Positions 45,655 to 56,536 of a stretch of DNA of 64,000 nucleotides are shown here, in pieces. A program made the translations under genes and the position numbers. Origin of the DNA: Amorphophallus konjac (taxonomy: Eukaryota > Streptophyta > Magnoliopsida > Alismatales > Araceae). Where the stretch lies: positions 341,346,243 through 341,410,242 of the forward strand of contig CM040121.1 of NCBI GenBank assembly GCA_022559845.1. Direction: 5' to 3'. The stretch's first letter is position 1, and each line of letters starts with the position of its first letter. The notes under the pieces were generated by a model that worked only from the letters and a program-made list of their open reading frames with translations, searched no databases and was not told the origin of the DNA.

Positions 45655-47868
45655 TTATTTTGCACAAACAGGTACCCAAGAAGTCTTGGGTCTTGACAAA
45701 ACAGTATTACTCCTAGCAGGTTTTCTCAGCACATTTTTAGGAGCAGTTTTCAGATCTGATTTATGCACATTCTTGTTAGCATGAATTCTATGTGCATAAG
45801 CATGAGATTTCTTGTTAACAGAATAAAAATTCTGTTTGCCAAAATCAGTTTGGTTTTGATATCCTGCCAGCCAACAGGTTGCAGCCCTGTGACCTGGCTT
45901 CCCACAGTTATAACATGAAAGTTTTGCAAATTATCTTACAGGGAATTTAGCATGTTTAAGATTCACGTTTCTACCCTGAGCATGCCAACAATTAATGGCT
46001 CTGTGGCCATACTTTCCACATTCAAAGCATGAAATAGAATTTCTTTTAAAAGAGCCTAACCAGCATTCAGATGTCTTGTGACCAATTTTGTTGCAATTAA
46101 AACAGATGATATGCTGGTTCATTGAAATAGATTTGTTTTTATTAAAAACATGTTGGTTTGCAGGGAATTTAGCATGATATGAATAAAATGTTTTCTTACC
46201 ACTAGCAAACCAGCAATGAGTAATTGAGTGTCCTAATTTGCCACAATTAGAACATGTGACACTCCTTTTCTGAGGTAAAGAATTTTTATCATGAGATCTC
46301 CTAGCATTCTTATCATCCTTCTCCATCAACTTACACTCATGCACCAGATGTCCAACTTTATGACAGTAATGACAGATAATCTTCTTTTTAGATGCATGTG
46401 AGTGTGTGTGAGGACTGTGATCAGCAAACACTGATGGACCCTTGTTATTCATTTTCTGTTCTCCAGTCATTTTCTGATTTTTATCCTGTTTCTCTATTTT
46501 CTTAGCCTTGTACTGAATTGGAGATGAAGTAGAAGGCTTTTCTTGTTCAGAAGATTTGACAAAGACAGTTTTCAGGTTGGCTCCATCAACCTTCCTCATG
46601 ACTGGACTGTAACCCAGTCCTTCCTTTTTAAAATTAATCTTTGTTCCCAGCTTTTTCTGAGCAATGGACTGTTTGTCTTTAGAGGTGGTGGCTACATCTG
46701 AACCACTTACAAAAGATGTCATAACTTTGTTCTGAAGTTCCTTCTTGTTTATCTTATTGTAGCCCAGCCCTTCCTTCCTAGGGTTGATTTTTATACCTAG
46801 TAGCTTGTCTAGGTTTTTCTGCCCATCAACAAACTTAGACAAGGAAACTTTCAAATCCTAAATTCCATTTTCTAAAGAGGAAATATGTAGCTCATAACTG
46901 GCAATCTCTTGTTCACTGCAATTCACACATTCAGTTAACACCTTGTTGGCAGTTTTATATTTTTCAATTTCCTTCATATCTTTTTGCTATTTTTCAAGAT
47001 CTTTCTGTAATTCTATGTTTACAGACTTTATGACATTAAGTTTTTCAATCAGCAATTTGTTCTCCTGTTTAAGTTTCTCTGATTTTTCTTCATTTTCTTT
47101 GGAGAACCCTCTAAGAGAATCATTTTCTGATTTTAGCTTGTTTAGATCAGATTTAACACATTCAACTTCTTTCAACAAATCGTTACTCTGAACAGACTCA
47201 TGACAAGTTTGGCTAAGCTTCTTCTCAAGTTCAGAGTTTTCTTTTACATGATCTTGATTCTCAATTTTCAGTAATGAAATTTGTTTCTTTAGCATTTGAA
47301 TATCAGACATGCAACTATCATGAACATTTTTTAGTTCAGCACAGTTTTTACATGGAGAATTGAAACTGTCTGACCTACTATTCTTCTTCAATTTTTTGTA
47401 TTGTTTTCTTAACTGTTCATGAGATTCAAATAATTCAGCATATGCATTCTCCCAATCTTCTAGAGAAAAATTCTCGAAGACATTTACCTCATCATCATCA
47501 TCTTCTTCATTTTGATTGCTGCCTTGATCGCTGCCACTTTGATTGCTTCTGTTGACCATCATGCAGCTGTCCACATCTATCTCCTGAATTCGCTTCAGTG
47601 TATCCAAAATATCTTTAGCCGAACTGCAATCAAAGAAACATGAATGGAAAGCTCTATCAATAGATGCCTTCATCAGATTTATAGCTATCTGATTTTCTTC
47701 ATGCTTAGACTTGTGACTGTCAGTCCATTTGGACTTTTTCTTTGGTAGTTCATGAGGACCGTGTGAAATTACTTTCCACAGGTCTGGATTCACAGATTTA
47801 ACATAATTCTTCAGACTAGCGAACCATGCATTAAAATGCGTACCACTGAAAATCGGTGGATGAACCAT
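45655..47868 (-). pseudogene. TR-GAG gag-like gene with five CCHC knuckles, three stops
   Basis: The start ATG at 47868 (MVHPPIFSGTHFNAW) opens a Copia-like gag N-terminus. An acidic linker, a long Lys/Glu coiled coil (about 47060-47400) and the LDKLLGIKI...GLGYN motif, also present in the Sirevirus gag (GLGYNPTSKK), follow. The C-terminus has five CCHC knuckles: CHYCHKVGHLVHEC, CSNCGKLGHSITHC, CFNCNKIGHKTSEC, CFECGKYGHRAINC and, after a stop, CYNCGKPGHRAATC. The protein would end SWVPVCAK at TAA 45655. Stops break it at 46987 (TAG), about 46856 (TAG) and 45931 (TAA), all possible C-to-T products of Gln codons. No protease or pol follows. Role inferred: RNA-binding gag, supplied or aided by Sirevirus particles. 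Confidence 0.87.
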
Positions 47869-47977
47869 TGAAAACAAATCAAATTAATGCAATAGGAATA
47901 TTGATGCACTAAAAACAAATTAGCACCGAAAACCAGAGATCGAATCTGCAGGTCGTTGGACCTTGTATGCAAACACC

Positions 47978-47989
47978 GCTCTGATACCA
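47978..47989 (-). other. Primer binding site of TR-GAG element
   Basis: Minus-strand TGGTATCAGAGC, two bases from the LTR end (CCTAACA), the same spacing as in the Sirevirus. Confidence 0.93.
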
Positions 47990-47991
47990 AC

Positions 47992-50900
47992 TGTTAGGGT
48001 GCTAGGCCTGGGTACAGAGGGGGGTGAATGTATCCTTCTATGTATAATTTCCAAATAAAAACTTGGAAGCTAGAGATAGACACAGAATAGAACCAATTTG
48101 ATTCAACTCAAATACAAACACTTGGAGCGTGCCTATCCAAGCATCTAGCGGAAGCAAATCAAGCAATCTGATGAACCAGTTGAAAATCCTTTTAAACAAA
48201 AGAGCAAATATGTAACTAGCCCCCAAATAACCAACTAGCGGAAGCAGCACTAATGAGAATAAGAAATCTCAAGACAATCTGTGAAGGGTGGTAGGAGATA
48301 TGGAAGAACACACTACAAGCAAACCACTGCTCAAAGATTTTAAGGTGGTTCGGTCCTCCAGACCTACATCCACCCCTCACTCCCAACCGGAGTGAGGCTT
48401 CACTAGCAAACGTTAGAACCAAGCAGACTCAGTCTGCAAACAGTTGCTGCCACACAGCTTGACCAGGGGAACAGCCTCCCCTCTTCCTCCCAACCGGAGG
48501 GACACCCAAGTGACTCCCAGCCACTTGGAAACTAGAGGTCGAAGACCTCTTTTCCTCCAGACCAGGAGGGACCACTGGACTTGCAACCACAAGCCCAGAA
48601 CTGGAGGACTAGCCTCCCTTCCTCTAACCAGAGGGCAACCCACAAGTGACAACATGTCACTTGCAACCTGGAGATCAGATCTCCCTTCTCCTGAACCAAC
48701 AGGAGGAACCCGATCCCCAACAGGGCAATCGGAAGAACAAAGATGATCAGAAAACAAAGAAAAATAATAAAGGAAAGTAATACAGCAATCAGAAAGCTGT
48801 AAAATAACATGCACAATGTGGCTCTCAACGGAGCTGACTGGCCTGGATCTGATCCACGGTCCAGTGAAGACAGATCTTCAAGCAGCTTCTTCCTTCTTCT
48901 CCACGAGCTCTCTCGCTCACTCTCTTTCTCTCTTTCTTTCTCTTCTGCTCTCCAAATCTCTCACTCTCTATCTCTCTTTCTTTCTCTTCTACTCTCCTAA
49001 TCTCTCACTCACCGCTCTCTCTTCACGGCTTCTCTCTTCTATCTCTTCTTCCTCTCTTTTCCTTCTTTTTCTCTTATTCTGGATCGAAGGGCTTTTTGCT
49101 CTTCAGGCTTTTGCTTCGATCAACCTTCATCTGAAGACGAAGGCTCCATTATATACCAGCAGCAGCAGGTGGGTAAGGTTCAGAACGCGTGTGCCTCCCA
49201 CGCTTCATCCAGAACCTTCTTGCCACGTGCCCTTATAGCATTGGTTCCTTTAGTATCGGATCACGTGTAGCCCAGACACCAGTGTATGTTCTTCCTCGGA
49301 CCTGCAAGGAGATAAAAACCATTAACACTGAGGGCCACAAGAACTAAAAACTGCATGAGGTATGTGATAGCAATACGAGATGCACTTTACTGAGAACGAC
49401 ACGAGATACACAAGATTATTACAGTACGAGACAATGAGAGAATGACACGAGGTCAGATGCAAACAGCACGATGTAAAAAGAGAACGACACAAAGTATCAC
49501 TGTAACAAAATAAACATTACGAAGAGAACGACACGAAGTATCACTGTAACAAAATAAACATTACGAAGAGAACGACACGAAGTATCACTGTAACAAAACA
49601 AACATTACGAAGAGAACGACACGAGATACATAAAAATAAAGCTAACACCACAAAGAAAATGACACGAAGTATCACTGTAACAAAACAAACATTACGAAGA
49701 GAACGACACGAGATACATAAAAATAAAGCTAACACCACAAAGAAAATGACACGAAGTATCACTGTAACAAAACAAACATTACGAAGAGAACGACACGAGA
49801 TACATAAAAATAAAGCTAACACCACAAAGAAAACGACACGAAGTCAGAAGAGAACAGCACGAGGTGAGAAGGAAATCTCACGGAGTGAAAAAAGGTAGAC
49901 AGACACGCGATCAGAAGGAACCAGGACGAAGATAGAAATAAACAATCACGAGGACATAAACATAAGAATAACACGAGGACACGAATACAAAAGCAACACG
50001 AAGACATGAATACAAAAACAACATGACATAACAAACTCGCTCGAACTTACAAACGACTCGAAGACGAGGACGACACGGGCTAAAACCAACTCGAGGACGA
50101 AAACAGAAACCGACACGAAGTGTGGTTTCAAAATAAGAAAGACACGAGGTCTAGGAAAAGCAACACGAAGATAGAAATAACAAAGAAACGACTCGAACTA
50201 AGAACGACATGGAGACAACACAGTTAGACTCGACTTGAGATGAGGTGAAGTCTGTACAGACATGAATGTTCACATTGTATAGAGTTTGAAGCAAGTGACC
50301 GAGGCGATGTGTAGACTTTACCCAATGTACAGACTTGGTGGTCTTGAACGTAGGTAAGGCAACGCAATGTATAGACTTGCTCAAACGAGTGAACAGGTCG
50401 ATGTACAGACTTGTCCAATGCATGAAGCACAGTCCACTGTATAGACTTGATGCCTTGAAGGCAATGTACAGACTTGATAGTGCAACAAATGGACTTTGAA
50501 ACGCAGAGGCTGTACAGACTTGCCTAAGACGCTGGGTAAGACGGTGGATGTATAGACTTTGAATGAGACACACAGAAGGACGATCCAGTGTATAGACTTT
50601 GAAGAATTAGGGGTGACAAAGATGGAGCGACACGAGGTGGTACAGAAAACAGCACGAGGTGCTGCAGTGTTCAGCACGCGCTGGAACAAAACACGACACG
50701 GAGACAACCAACAAGCATTGTTGGAACAACACGATGTTGAAAAAGACATCACGAAGTGAAGTGAACACAACCAACACGAAGAATGAAAGGAATAGTACGG
50801 ACATACAAGGTACTACCTCATAGCAGTTTTCCTGTTAATCATGGAAATTTCAAATGCATAACATTACGCAAGATATCTGATTAAAATGAGAATACTTACC

Positions 50901-51335
50901 CTAGTGATGCTCATCATTAAAACACTAGGGAAGTCACAAACAAGAAAGTTGTGAATAACAAGACATGTTGTACAGACTTCAAATAATATGCATCAGACAA
51001 CTGTGTATGGACTTGAAGACCCTTAGCCAATGTATAGACTTTGCCTTAGATGCTAAATGAGACGCTAAAGTCTGTATAGACTTAGCCTAAGACAATGTAT
51101 GAACATATCAGCAGAGAAGCAATGCACAGAACAGAAATCAAGAACAGAAATCAAGCACAAGCCAATATATCACAGCATGACTCAAGCATACACATGCGTT
51201 CTTCACAATTCAGACATGGCACACTTATGCAATCTCCCACAGAAAAGGTCAGACATATTCAAGACAATGTGGTGACTCATTCATGTTGCTATCATTAAAA
51301 CATCACATCATCAACAAGGCACAAGGGGCACAACA
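47992..51335 (-). repeat. TR-GAG 5' LTR, 3344 bp
   Basis: Starts TGTTAGGGTGCTAGGCC, ends GGGGCACAACA at the AAATA duplication. Same order of parts as the 3' LTR: hairpin chain, CT-rich stretch (48909-49080), promoter, minisatellite, motif array. The 44-bp excess over the 3' LTR equals one minisatellite unit. Confidence 0.93.
49485..49835 (-). repeat. 44-bp/86-bp minisatellite in TR-GAG 5' LTR
   Basis: Same arrangement as 41465-41775, with an extra GAACGACACGAAGTATCACT unit at the start of the array (49490-49620). Confidence 0.88.
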
Positions 51336-53460
51336 AAATACTGGTCGGATGGCCATGCAGGTCATTCCAACATGACCTGGGAGATGAAAGTGACTTGTCA
51401 GAACTGACGGAATCCAAATCGGATGCCCGGTTTGAGCTCGACACTCAAAAGTTCATTTTCTAAATACACTTAGTTTAAGTGAACTGCCAAGTCGGGTCCA
51501 GGGGTCTAAAATATGAAATACCAGACGAATGGCCGTGCCAATCATTCCAACACGACCTAGGAGATGAAAGTGACTTGTCAGAACTAACGGAATCCAAATC
51601 GGATGTCCGGTTTGAGCTCGGCGCTCAAAAGTTCATTTTCTAAATACACTTAGTTTAAGTGAACTGCCAAGTCGGGTCGAAGTGTCTAAAAGATGAAATA
51701 CTGATTGGATGGCCGTGCCAATCATTCCAACATGACCTGGGAGATGAAAGTGACTTGTCAGAACTGACGGAATCCAAATCGGATGCCCGGTTTGAGCTCG
51801 GCGCTCAAAAGTTCATTTTCTAAATACACTTTGTTTAAGTGAACTGCCAAGTCGGGTCCGGGGGTCTAAAATCTGAAATACCAGTTGGATGGCCATGTTG
51901 ATCATTCCAACATGACCTAGGAGATGAAAGTTACATGTCAGAACTGACTTAATCCAAATCGGATGCCCAGTTTGAGCTCGGCGCTCAAAAGTTCATTTTC
52001 TAAATACACTTAGTTTAAGTGAACTGCCAAGTCGGGTCCGGGGGTCTAAAATATGAAATACCAGTCGGATCACCGTGCCGATCAATCCAACACAACCTGG
52101 GAGATGAACGTGGCTTTTCAGAACTGACAGAATCTAAATCGGATGCCCAGCTTGAGCTCGGTGCTCAAAAGTTCATTTTCTAAATACACTTAGTTTAAGT
52201 GAACTGCCAAGTCGGGTCCGGGGGTCTAAAATCTGAAATACTAATCGGATAGCCGTGCCAATCATTACAACACGACCTGGGAGATGAAAGTGACTTGTCA
52301 AAACTGACGGAATCCAAATCGGATGCCTGGTTTGAGCTCGGCGCTCAAAAGTTCATTTTCTAAATACACTTAGTTTAAATGAATTGCCAAGTCGGGTCCG
52401 GGGGTCTAAAATATGAAATATCGGTCGGATGGCCGTGCCGATCATTCCAACACGACCTGGGAGATGAAAGTGACTTGTCAAAACTGACGAAATCCAAATC
52501 GGATGCCCGGTTTGGGCACGGTGCTCAAAAGTTCATTTTTTAAATACACTTAGTTTAACTGAACCGCCAAGTCGGGTCCGGGGGTCTAAAATCTAAAATA
52601 TCAATCGGATCACCATGCCGATCATTCCAACACAACGTGGGAGATGAAAGTGACCTGTCAGAACTGACGGAATCCAAATCGGATGCCCGGTTTGAGCTCG
52701 GCGCTCAAAAGTTCATTTTATAAATACACTTAGTTTAAATGAACTGCCAAGTCAGGTCCGGGGGTATTAAATCTGAAATACCGGTCGGATCGCCATGCCG
52801 ATCATTCTAACACGACATGGGAGATGAAATTTACTTGTCAGAACTGACGAAATCCAAATCGGATGTCCGGTTTGAGCTCGGCGCTCAAAAGTTCATTTTC
52901 TAAATACACTTAGTTTAGGTGAACTGCCAATTCGGGTGCGGGGGTCTAAAATCTGAAATACCAGTCGGATGGTCGTGCCGATCATTCCAACACGACCTGG
53001 GAGATGAAAGTGACTTGTCAGAACTAACGAAATCCAAATCGGATGCCCGGTTTGAGCTCAGCGCTCAAAAGTTCATTTTCTAAAGACACTTAGTTTAGGT
53101 GATCTGCCAAGTCAGGTCCGGGTGTCTAAAATCAGAAATACTGGTTGGATGGCCATGCCGATCATTCTAACATGACCTGGGATATGAAAGTGACTTGTCA
53201 GAACTGACGGAATCCAAATCGGATGCCCGGTTTGAGCTCAGCGCTCAAAAGTTCATTTTCTAAGTACAGTTAGTTTAAATGAACTGCCAAGTCGGGTCCG
53301 GGGGTCTAAAATCTGAAATACCGGTCGGATCGTCATGCCGATCATTCCAACACGACTTGGGAGATGAATGTTACTTGTCAGAATAGACGGAATCCAAATC
53401 GGATACCCGGTTTGAGCTCGGCGCTGAAAAATTCATTTTCTAAATATACTTAGTTTAAGT
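51336..53460. repeat. 180-bp satellite array, block C (about 12 monomers)
   Basis: Starts AAATACTGGTCGGATGG, continuing the monomer cut at 39971. It stops in mid-monomer after CTTAGTTTAAGT at 53460, where the Tat LTR begins. The array probably resumes beyond the window. Confidence 0.96.
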
Positions 53461-55188
53461 TGTAGATATATATTTCTCTCCTCTCTCCCTTTCACTACGG
53501 GTCAAAGTGCGTCAAGTGCATGAGACAAGTGAGAGAAAGAAGAGAAGATAGGGAATGAAGCAAAGTACCGTGATTGCCACCAAGATGTTGTACGCGATAG
53601 GCACGCCGTACCTTGGAAAATGGGGAGACACTCGCCTTAGTGCAGCGCTGAGGAATGCACGGCTCCCTTAGGACCGCCTTATGTTGAGCGGTCTTACGAT
53701 AGACCGCCCCAGGACGCTGCGAGGGACGCGGGAGGAACTGCTGCAGTGAGATGGACGGCGCTAGAGGGACCGCGTTCCAGGGAAGAACGGTCGTTGATGC
53801 ACCGCGCGTACCGTTGAACGGCCGGAGGATAGCCGCTCAGTACCTTCACTCAGCAAGTTGAGAAGGGCTCGACCTCCACCCTCTCCGGCCGGCCAGAGGG
53901 GATGGGCCTCGTGCTGATTAAGTGCTGACCTGCGAAACAATGTAGAGACACAGAAGAGACACCTAGATTAGACCTAAATAATGTAGTATGCATTCAAACG
54001 AGAAGAATTAAGCATAAACAAATGAAAAGGGGAATACCTGGGGGGTTTTAAACCCCTAGGGTGACAAAAAACGGGATGGTTGTGTGCATGATAATGAGAA
54101 GGAGGGGGTACGCGGGTGAGAAACAATGCATGCAATGAAGGAAAATGACAAAGCTACGGAACGAAAGACTACGAAGACTGGGCTACTCCCTTGACCGGAG
54201 GCTCGTGCGGACGTGGAGAGCCTCCCTCCTTGGTGCTAGGTCGCTCAAAAATGCGGCAGGGCTTCGCCGTCGACCAAAATCTCCCCCCCCTTTTCGACGT
54301 TCGGCCACTAGGGTCTATTTATAGAGCCTAGAAAGCCAGCCTCGAAGTTGGGGTTTTAGATATTCTCGGGTCGAACTCACAAAAGATAATTCGTAGATAA
54401 TATCATAATCTTCCATCCACACGAAACGGCATCGAAAATGGTTGATTATCCGCGAAGAAATCATCAAAATAAGTTGAGGATAAAACCATGAGATAAATGG
54501 GATAAAATCGGTTGAAAATCAACAGCCGACGGCTTGAACGGTCTTACGATAGACCACATAAGGTGTGGGCGGTCTAATTCGGACCGTCCATCCTGTCGGT
54601 GGAAATTCGAATAATCAGAATATTATCCCAACTATCTCTCGAACTGGCCGAAACGTCCGCCGTGGGACCCTGAACATATGAACGGTTGTATGGAGACCGT
54701 TTTAGTTTAGGGCGGCACAAACACGACCGTTTAACCCTGTCGGTGATAATTCGAATCATTTGGATAATTCTCTGAGAAACTGGGCGCGCGTAGGACTCTG
54801 AGATATAGGCGGTTGGAATAGGCCCGTCCATGAGATTGAACGGTCCTAATCACACCGCACAAAAGCCTGTCGGTGAATATTCAGAAAATCCTCAGAAATT
54901 AGCCAAAATATATGAACGGCCCATCTTCAACCGCCCACCTTCTGAACGGCTGATGTGAAGCCGTTCATGCCCTTAGGCACTTGATTCTCGTAAAATACGT
55001 TCAATTGACCAAAGCCAAGGCCCATTAAGCCCCGAATCACCACGAATTGCACCAAGGAGGGAGACGACCCATAAAACGAGCCCGAGTCATGCCACAAAAT
55101 GGCCCAGTGAATGATGAACAACTCGAGGCATCAACTAATGGGAGTAAGAGAAACGGCTCGAATTATCGGTATAAAACGGGTGTCAACA
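53461..55188 (-). repeat. Tat-type 3' LTR, 1728 bp
   Basis: In element orientation TGTTGACACCCG...ATATCTACA. The outer edge is exact against the satellite; the inner edge is fixed by the adjoining PPT. Rich in short ACGG/CCGT hairpins (for example 53688-53707 with a 7-bp stem and 54943-54967 with a 9-bp stem). No coding sequence. Confidence 0.8.
54315..54323 (-). promoter_or_regulatory. Tat LTR TATA box
   Basis: Minus-strand CTATAAATAGACCC, the best TATA match in the LTR. Transcription would begin near 54285, giving a U3 of about 0.9 kb and an R-U5 of about 0.8 kb. Confidence 0.6.
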
Positions 55189-55203
55189 GATGCCCCTCCT
55201 TAA
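55189..55203 (-). other. Tat polypurine tract
   Basis: On the minus strand AAGGAGGGGCATC directly precedes TGTTGACACCCG, as expected of a PPT at the 3' LTR. Confidence 0.75.
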
Positions 55204-56536
55204 CGCCCTCTTTGCAGGGGAGCGAGCGGAGGTGAAGCGGAGGTGATATGGAACATGGAGGTGGAGCGGAAATGCAGCGGAGTGGACCGAAAAAGCGGGC
55301 GTTAAGGTAAAACGACACCCGTTTCTACCAACAAGCGGTGAGAATCTTTCGGAAAATCCTGGACCGAACGTTAGGAGTAATTGACCAAAAGGCGACGCCA
55401 ATCTGGAGGGACTAAACTAAACGAAATCAACCGACAAGACCAACCTCATGGGGGACACAATCCCGCGGTCCAATGAGGGGGCCACAAAAGAAAAAGATGC
55501 TAAAGCTCCAGACGGGGATCTTTCAGTCAACCGACCCCAACGAACCGACCAAAGAAAACCTTCGAATTCGGAATGGAATTAGTTCACCTTACTCGAGCAT
55601 TGGGACACACAGCTGACCATCACTTGACGGGACATTTCTTAAGCAGACTATGGGGCATGAAAGCTCAAAAGGATGCGCATGATGCATGCTGGGCTAAAAA
55701 TAAAAGAAATCGTTAAAACGAATGCGAAGAAAGATTAAAATATAAAATATTCGAGAGTAGTATTATTAAGCTGGGAATATCAGAGTCAAGATACCGTCCG
55801 CAACCACAGCGTGCGGATAGAACCGTCCTCCTCGTGATATCCCAACTTAACGGCTTATCCGAAGGTTAGGTATATGAGCCTGGATCATCATTGTTTTTGT
55901 TGAAGGGGAACATCAGATCCTGGGACACATAAGAAACCTGCCGGCTCTCGAAATATTATAATATAATACCATATAATAATGCAATAAGGGATTTAGGGAT
56001 AGAAGGCCATACCTGACTTACCTGTGCAGGCGAAATGGCGAGACAGACTGAAGTGATGCTGCATAAGATGGTTAAGATATGTATTTCCAAAGAAAATATT
56101 CAATATTCATGATTTAAATAGACCAACCAGATATACGGCCTCATCTCAACCGTGCAAGATTCCAAACGGCTCTATGTTAGCCGTTCTTACCTGACCTTCG
56201 AACAAATCTTACAGGGCCGGTTGCCAGTGACGAACGGCTGGTACGGCACCGTTTATAATAAGAACGGCTCCATGAGAACCGCTCGGGCATAGAATTCCAA
56301 CAGACTAGAAATTTACGGTCAAAAGATACATACGGTTAGAGACTAACCGTTCACAAAATGAACGGTCTAACGATAGACCGTTCTTCTCTGCAACCTCGAA
56401 AAAAAGGAACCCCCTCATTTCCCTCCACCGTAACCGACGGTGGAAGGAACGAAGGGGCTAAAACGCCCTCACTCTCCCTCTCTCACTCTCTCTTCTCAAC
56501 CTCCCTCCCTCTCTCAATCTTCCCCCAGCCTACTTG
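55204..56536. other. Tat 3' non-coding region; hairpins and 5' region of PMD gene 1
   Basis: No gene found up to 56536. From about 56120 ACGG/CCGT hairpins are dense: 56165-56185, 56332-56350 (8-bp stem, 3-base loop), 56360-56383 (9-bp stem), 56425-56443 (7-bp stem). 56460-56530 is a CT-rich stretch (CCCTCACTCTCCCTCTCTCAC) resembling a plant 5' UTR just before the PMD gene 1 ATG. 55195-55300 has GGAG/GCGG-rich imperfect repeats. Confidence 0.7.

Larger units (their letters stand above)
39972..51335 (-). mobile_element. Non-autonomous TR-GAG-type LTR retroelement, 11.4 kb
   Basis: LTRs 39972-43271 (3300 bp) and 47992-51335 (3344 bp), TSD AAATA at 39967-39971 and 51336-51340, PBS and PPT present. 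The 4.7-kb internal region encodes only a gag-like protein; I find no protease, integrase, RT or RNase H motif on either strand. It shares with the Sirevirus the PBS spacing, PPT (AAAAAGGGGGAGAT), G-box/TATA block, hairpin chain and U3 microrepeats. Mobilization in trans by a Sirevirus is therefore a natural inference. LTRs are highly similar, so insertion was fairly recent. Confidence 0.88.
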
